DNA of 64,000 nt, taken from Branchiostoma floridae (Eukaryota > Chordata > Leptocardii > Amphioxiformes > Branchiostomatidae). The first letter of the stretch is position 1, and each line of letters begins with the position of its first letter. The notes beneath the pieces were generated by a model. The model was not told the DNA's origin, did no database searches, and saw only the letters and a program-made list of their open reading frames with translations. The DNA lies in contig NW_023365803.1 in NCBI RefSeq assembly GCF_000003815.2, positions 90,218 to 154,217 on the forward strand. Direction: 5' to 3'. The position numbers and the translations under genes were made by a program. Shown piece after piece: positions 58,849-64,000 of the stretch.

Positions 58849-59270
58849 TAATCCCCGAGATAAGGACTTAATCCTCGACACAGTGAAAGGCCCGACGCGA
58901 TGCAGCGCCCGATGCGATGCAGCGACCGATGCGATGCAGTGACCGATGCGATGCAGTGACCGATGCGATGCCCGATGCAATGCCCGACGCGATGCAATGC
59001 CCGACGGGCTAAGGAGTAGTTTACGACCCAAAGCATTGACTTTTTAGCCCGACGCCAATACCGGGCGTCGGCGGTCAAATACAGCTCCGATGCACCGCGT
59101 CTCGCGTCGGGGGCCGACACAACTGCATAGCGTCGGACATTGCATCGCGCAACGTAACGGCCTCTGGATCGCATCCGGCTCTGCATCCCGTCTGTCGCTG
59201 ACTCGGATAACGCGCACTATCGAGTCGCACCTCTCGATGTGTAAAGCATTAGGTCCTTATCCCGGGGATT
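58849..59270 (+). mobile_element. CCGACGC-rich foldback element 2, more complete copy
   Basis: It starts TAATCCCCGAGATAAGGAC and ends in the imperfect inverse GGTCCTTATCCCGGGGATT at the edge of a gap, giving terminal inverted repeats of about 25 bp. Inside are GCGATGCAGTGACC-type short repeats and one copy of the GGCTAAGGAGTAG unit with its CCGACGCC/GGCGTCGG hairpin. It is inverted relative to 4479-4882. No open frame of interest is present. Target duplication cannot be judged because the right flank is in the gap. Confidence 0.7.
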
Positions 59271-59370
59271 NNNNNNNNNNNNNNNNNNNNNNNNNNNNNN
59301 NNNNNNNNNNNNNNNNNNNNNNNNNNNNNNNNNNNNNNNNNNNNNNNNNNNNNNNNNNNNNNNNNNNNNN
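59271..59370. other. Assembly gap, 100 N
   Basis: Exactly 100 N between element 2 and the second minisatellite arm; order across it rests on scaffolding only. Confidence 1.
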
Positions 59371-59379
59371 CAGCAAAAC

Positions 59380-61345
59380 GGTAGCGGGAGCATGGTAAAG
59401 TCCCATTTATGCAAATGAACCTACCTACATGAGCATGAGCATGTTAACACATGTTAATGTAACATGCATTACCATAGGTTAGTATACATTAACCACACAG
59501 ACACTCTTATGTACTCTCAGTCATCCTACCTGTGTATGATAGATCCTCATGCATCCCCGTGCATTCCCGTTCATCCTACGCATCCTTATGCATCCCCGTG
59601 CATTCCCATTCATCCTACGCATTCCCGTGCATCCAGATTCATCCTACGCATCCCCGTGCATTCCCATTCATCCTACGCATCCTTATGCATCCCCGTGCAT
59701 TCCCATTCATCCTACGCATCCTCATGCATCCCCGTGCATCCTTATTCATCCTACACACCCTCATGCATCCCTGTGCATTTCCATTCATCCTACGCATCCT
59801 CGTGCATTCCCATTCATCCTACGCATCCTCATGCATCCTCGTGCATTCCCATTCATCCTACGCATCCTCATGCATCCCTGTGCATCCTTATTCATCCGAC
59901 GCATTCCCGTGCATCCCCATTCATCCTACGCATCTTCGTGCATCCCCATTCATCCTACACACCCTCATGCATCCCTGTGCATTCCCATTCATCCTACGCA
60001 TCCTTATGCATCCCCGTGCAACCCGATTCATCCTACGCATCCCTATGCATCCCCATGCATCCCCATTCATCCAACGCATCCTCGTGCATCCCCATTCATC
60101 CTAGTCGCATCTTCGTGCATCCCCATTCATCCTACGTATCCTTGTGCATCCCCGTGCAACCCCATTCATCCTACGCATCCTCATGCATCCCTGTGCATTC
60201 CCATTCATCCTACGCATCCTCATGCATCCCTGTGCATCCTTATTCATCCGACGCATGCCCGTGCATCCACATTCATCCTACGCATCCCCATGCATCCCCG
60301 TGCATCCTTATTCATCCTACGCATCCTCATGCATTTCCATTCATCCTACGCATCCTCGTGCATCCCCATTCATCCTAAGCACCCTCATGCATCCATGTGC
60401 ATTCCCATTCATCCTACGCATCCTCATGCATCCCTGTGAATCCTTATTCATCCGACCCATTCCCGTGCATCCCCATTCATCCTACGCATCTTCGTGCATC
60501 CCTGTGCATCCTTATTCATCCGACGCATTCCCGTGCATCCCCATTCATCCTACCCATCTTCGTGCATCCCCGTTCATCCTACGCATCCTTATGCATCCCC
60601 GTGCAACCCCATTCATCCTACGCATCCTCATGTATCCCCGTGCATCCTTGTTCATCCTACGCATCCCCATGCATCCCTGTGCATCTCCATTCATCGTACG
60701 CATCCTCATGCATCTCCATTCATCCTACGCACCCTCATGCATCCCCATTCATCCTACGATCCTCATGCATCTCCATTCATCCTACGCACCCTCGTGCATC
60801 CTACGCATCCCCATTCATCCTACGCATCCTCATGCATCCCCATTCATCCTACGCATCCTCATGCATCTCCATTCATCCTACCCGCCCTCATGCATCCCTG
60901 TGCATCCCCATTTATCCTACGCACCCTCATTCATCCTACGCATTCTCATTCATCCTACGCACCCTCATGCAACTCTATTCATCCTACGCACCCCCATGCA
61001 TCCCTGTGCATCTCCATTCATCCTACGCATCCTCATGCATCCCCATTCATCCTACGCATCCTCATGCATCCCCATTCATCCTACGCACCCTCATGCATCC
61101 CCATTCATCCTACGATCCTCATGCATCTCCATTCATCCTACGCACCCTCGTGCATCCTACGCATCCCCATTCATCCTACGCATCCTCATGCATCTCCATT
61201 CATCCTACGCACCCTCATGCATCCCCGTGCATCCCCATTCATCCTACGCACCCCCCTGCATCCCTGTGCATCCCCATTTATCCTACGCACCCTCATTCAT
61301 CCTACGCATCCTCATGCATCTCCATTCATCCTACGCACCCTCATG
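59380..61345 (+). repeat. Foldback arm 1, second copy with long CATCC minisatellite
   Basis: Same terminus and direction as 3913, followed by about 1.8 kb of CATCC-type 10-bp units. Its left flank (CAGCAAAAC after the gap) does not match CCACTCAA, so it lacks a target duplication matching the 62992 end. The open frames across it arise from the repeat having few stop codons in several frames, giving His/Pro/Ser-rich translations; they are not evidence of a protein. Confidence 0.85.
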
Positions 61346-61528
61346 CTAGAGATCCTTCAAAAACACGGTGACGACTTGTCAGCGAAAGACATGCTTCACA
61401 CATACAACGAATTGATTCAATCTGTAGGGGAGGTGGCTAATCGTTTGCGAATCAGAACTCTGTCTTTGGCACAGATTGCTAGTTTTCTAGCAAGAAAGAA
61501 GAGCGAGGTAAAAATCCTGTCCTACTGA
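61344..61528 (+). CDS. Exon-like open frame in the spacer between foldback arms
   Basis: Where the CATCC minisatellite stops, an ATG opens a 61-codon frame of ordinary composition. It contains motifs such as GDDLSAKDMLHTYNEL and LSLAQIASFLARKKSE and looks mainly alpha-helical. A reasonable splice donor (GAG then GTAAAAAT) occurs at about 61509/61510; if it is not used, the frame stops at 61528. No family is recognised. It could be a captured first exon, a relic of an element-encoded protein or chance. The rest of the spacer (61529-62019) is AT-rich with nothing recognised. Confidence 0.3.
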
Positions 61529-62019
61529 TGTTTGATGTTTATGACGCATAGTAATGTTAATATATAGTCGGGTACATTATTCTAATATGTTTGTAATGTT
61601 TTGCTTAATTACAATGTAGTCTTTTAACGCATGTTAAGTAAAACAATCGTTCTGGTTTGCAACAGTAATCTTTCTACAAGTATTTGCATTGTTATGTGAT
61701 TCTTATGTGCCTAATGATATCACCTAGTACTACATGGTCCCAAATCCTGGCCACCCGTGCGATTTTTCAGTTCGAACTGTGTTGATCATATTTTCTAGTT
61801 TAGCTGTGGTGTTAAGATTGTTCTGGTATTTTTCTGGTGTTTTGACCATTGGGTGTTTTTGATCTAAATAGATGTTATGATATGGTGTCTGAACGATTGA
61901 TGGTGTCAATCTTAAACGATATGTTAATTGTTACGCTGGAAATTGTTATTATGCTTTCCCTCCGTACGAGTGTTTTGATTATCGGAGGAGAGTAATCCTT
62001 GTAAGAAAGAATAACATAT

Positions 62020-62119
62020 NNNNNNNNNNNNNNNNNNNNNNNNNNNNNNNNNNNNNNNNNNNNNNNNNNNNNNNNNNNNNNNNNNNNNNNNNNNNNNNNN
62101 NNNNNNNNNNNNNNNNNNN
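62020..62119. other. Assembly gap, 100 N
   Basis: Exactly 100 N between the foldback spacer and the inverted right arm. Confidence 1.
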
Positions 62120-62992
62120 TGCTGAGGGTGCTTAGGATGAATGGGGATGCACGAGGATGCGTAGGATGACCGGAAATGCATGAGGATGCGTAGGATGAAT
62201 AAGGATGCACGGCGATGCATGAGGATGCGTACGATGAATGGGGTTGCACGGGGATGCATAGGGATGCGTAGGATGAATGGGAATGCACAGGGATGCATTA
62301 AGGATGCGTAGGATGAATAAGGATGCACAGGGATGCATGAGGATGCGTACGATGAATGGGGTTGCACGGGGATGCATAGGGATGCGTAGGATGAATGGGA
62401 ATGCACAGGGATGCATTAAGGATGCGTAGGATGAATAAGGATGCACAGGGATGCATGAGGATGCGTACGATGAATGGGGATGCATGAGGATGCGTAGGAT
62501 GAATGGGGATGCGTAGGATGCACGAGGGTGCGTAGGATGAATGGAGATGCATGAGGATCGTAGGATGAATGGGGATGCATGAGGGTGCGTAGGATGAATG
62601 GAGATGCATGAGGATGCGTAGGATGAATGGAGATGCATGAGGATGCGTAGGATGAATGGAGATGCACAGGGATGCACGGGAATGCGTTGGATGAATGGGA
62701 ATGCACAGGGATGCACGAAGATGCGTAGGATGAATGGGGATGCACGGGAACGGGTCGGATGAATAAGAATGCACAGGGATGCATGAGGATGAGTAGGATG
62801 AATGGGAATGCACAGGGATGCATGAAGATCTATCATACACAGGTAGCATGACTGAGAGTACATAAGAGTGTCTGTGTGGCTAATGTATACTATTACCTAT
62901 GGTAATGCATGTCACATTAACATGTGTTAACATGTGTCCATATGTAGGTAGGTTCATTTGCATAAATGGGACTTTACCATGCTCCCGCTACC
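62120..62992 (-). repeat. Foldback arm 1, inverted copy forming the right end
   Basis: This is the reverse complement of the CATCC minisatellite followed by the unique terminus, ending GCTCCCGCTACC next to CCACTCAA. It begins directly after a 100-N gap, so the link to the spacer at 61346-62019 is not sequenced. Confidence 0.85.
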
Positions 62993-63000
62993 CCACTCAA
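62993..63000. repeat. Right 8-bp target site duplication CCACTCAA
   Basis: It directly follows the inverted terminus GCTCCCGCTACC ending at 62992 and is identical to 3905-3912. An 8-bp duplication is typical of hAT, Merlin and some foldback elements. Confidence 0.8.
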
Positions 63001-64000
63001 CAAGGCCTACCCCATTAATAAAATTCTCCCTAGATAATTTGTAGGCAGATAAGGGAGTGCATATAGTACTATAGAGAACCATATATACTTGATATAGAGA
63101 GAGAACCGTAAATACATTTAAGTTTGCGGGATTTAATTTCACAGTAGCAGTAAAAAGGGACTTAGTCTGATACAGTGGTTTTAATTTCGCGATAGCACCA
63201 TGCACCGTAGTCTTACTGTCAAGGAAAACATGTTTGTGGGAGTTTTAAGTTCGCGGTGAAGTGGCCGTGAAACCGCGAACATAAAGCAATCACGAACATT
63301 TCTGCATTTACAGTAGATAATGCTTGGACAGGTTTGATGGGAAAGTACTTATCAAGAGGGGGAAAAGCAAATACCCACGTTTTACCTGTTTACTAAACAC
63401 TCTTGGTTGGCTAAACTCCTTCTCCAGCTTTATATGCCAGGTACACTACTACCTTATCATGCCACCATAGGATCTGCTTGGAGATTAGCCAAAACATTGA
63501 ACCTGTTATCTCCTTTTTTTGTGTTGCTACTGGTAGATGAGACAAGACTAGGCTACCTGTTTATATCTATCTGCTTTATCAAAGTTCATGTTTATGGGGA
63601 AAACTCACCACTTCACAAGGTCTACCCTGGTAATGGATAATTAGTAGGCAGATACTCCTTGGTAAGGGAGTGCATATAGAACTGTAGCAACAGGAGAATC
63701 ATATATGAATTATAAGTTATAACTCACTCAAATTTACAAATTTGATTTAAAACTGTCTTGATCTTCAAAATCAATGCATGCAACTATCACCTCCTCAGGT
63801 GAACTTTTAGCTGATCTGACAGAGTTGTGACTTTTCATTTCTTGTGAATACTACTATTACTTATAAGTGGCCATAACTTGTTCAGATAAACTTCAAATCT
63901 TAGATTCTACATATTCGGTTGAAGATTCTCAAACTAAGGAGGTTTAAAAAATCCTTTTTTAACAAACATAATCTGTACACTGTGGGTGGTCTTTCTAGTT
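62993..64000. repeat. Segmental duplication block C
   Basis: It starts with CCACTCAACAAGG, exactly the sequence that follows the interrupted site in block B (15916 onward), and continues as a near-identical copy of 15916-16917 to the window edge. Together with block A it reconstructs one target unit interrupted by 3913-62992. Confidence 0.95.

Larger units (their letters stand above)
3913..62992. mobile_element. Candidate 59-kb foldback-type element with long inverted termini and 8-bp target duplication
   Basis: Both ends carry the same terminus in inverted orientation (GGTAGCGGGAGC at 3913, its reverse complement ending at 62992), and the first 200 bp of the two ends differ at only a handful of positions. 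The immediate flanks are the 8-bp direct repeat CCACTCAA, present once in the uninterrupted copy at 15916-15923. Reading inward from either end gives the same order: CATCC minisatellite, CCGACGC element, two members of a 250-bp repeat, then a 105-bp repeat unit (left to about 5530, right to about 56820). The segment holds a Merlin-type transposase and two cellular-type genes. Caveats: three 100-N gaps lie in the termini, and the uninterrupted target copy lies inside the segment, which also fits joined haplotypes or rearranged tandem duplicates. Confidence 0.45.

Noticed and set aside
59464-61528. Plus-strand frames of 190-401 codons rich in His, Pro and Ser
   Set aside because: They are translations of the CATCC minisatellite in all three frames, without start context, splice support or unique domains, apart from the non-repeat end noted at 61344-61528.
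62132-62863. Minus-strand frames in the right foldback arm
   Set aside because: Same minisatellite in reverse orientation; coding appearance is an effect of repeat composition.
3913-62992. Assignment of the termini to the hAT superfamily
   Set aside because: The 8-bp duplication would fit, but hAT ends usually begin CA(G)G and no hAT transposase is present. The ends begin GG and a Merlin-type transposase is present; superfamily left open.

Overview
This is eukaryotic animal DNA: spliced genes with GT-AG introns, AT-rich intergenic sequence, CA microsatellites, minisatellites, many small inverted-repeat transposons, LINE, SINE and tyrosine-recombinase retroelement remnants, and four assembly gaps (one of 299 N, three of exactly 100 N). 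The repeat mixture and the 1-3% difference between duplicated blocks suggest a highly polymorphic marine invertebrate such as an amphioxus (Branchiostoma). This is inference; no marker gene proves it.

Two spliced genes can be modelled with consistent intron phases. (1) A minus-strand gene (38683 to 28394, 8 exons, 373 aa) encodes a RING finger, a series of TRAF-type zinc fingers and a MATH-like C-terminus. (2) A plus-strand gene (44443 to 56005, 13 exons, about 944 aa) encodes an acidic N-terminus, a region resembling the UAS/thioredoxin-like domain of FAF1/FAF2, and a very long Pro/Gln/Ala/Gly tail written by a 42-bp minisatellite. Between them lies an intact Merlin/IS1595-type (ISXO2-like) transposase, minus strand, 41577-42545, with a second inverted scrap of its own 3' end beside it.

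Layout: 1-3912 is block A, a direct duplicate (offset 12,134 bp) of block B (12135-15923). 3913-5530 holds terminal-repeat material: a CATCC minisatellite arm, a CCGACGC-rich element and two copies of a 250-bp repeat. 5540-12134 holds MITEs, a 75-bp minisatellite, a tyrosine-recombinase retroelement remnant and short tandem duplications. 16920-28360 is mostly relic transposons. 28394-38683 is the RING-TRAF gene, with transposons in its introns. 40740-43900 is the Merlin locus. 44443-56005 is the UAS-like gene. 56820-62992 is terminal-repeat material again, inverted relative to 3913-5530 and in the same order. 62993-64000 is block C, which continues the target sequence exactly where block A stopped and duplicates 15916-16917.

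The most striking observation is that 3913-62992 (59,080 bp) is bounded by near-identical inverted termini beginning GGTAGCGGGAGC, is flanked by the same 8-bp direct repeat CCACTCAA (3905-3912 and 62993-63000), and has a matching uninterrupted site with a single CCACTCAA in block B (15916-15923). Inverted homology continues inward through four further blocks in the same order. This could be a giant foldback-type transposon carrying cellular genes, a smaller foldback insertion split by later rearrangement, or two haplotypes joined in one scaffold; the 100-N gaps inside the termini and the position of block B inside the segment keep all three open.
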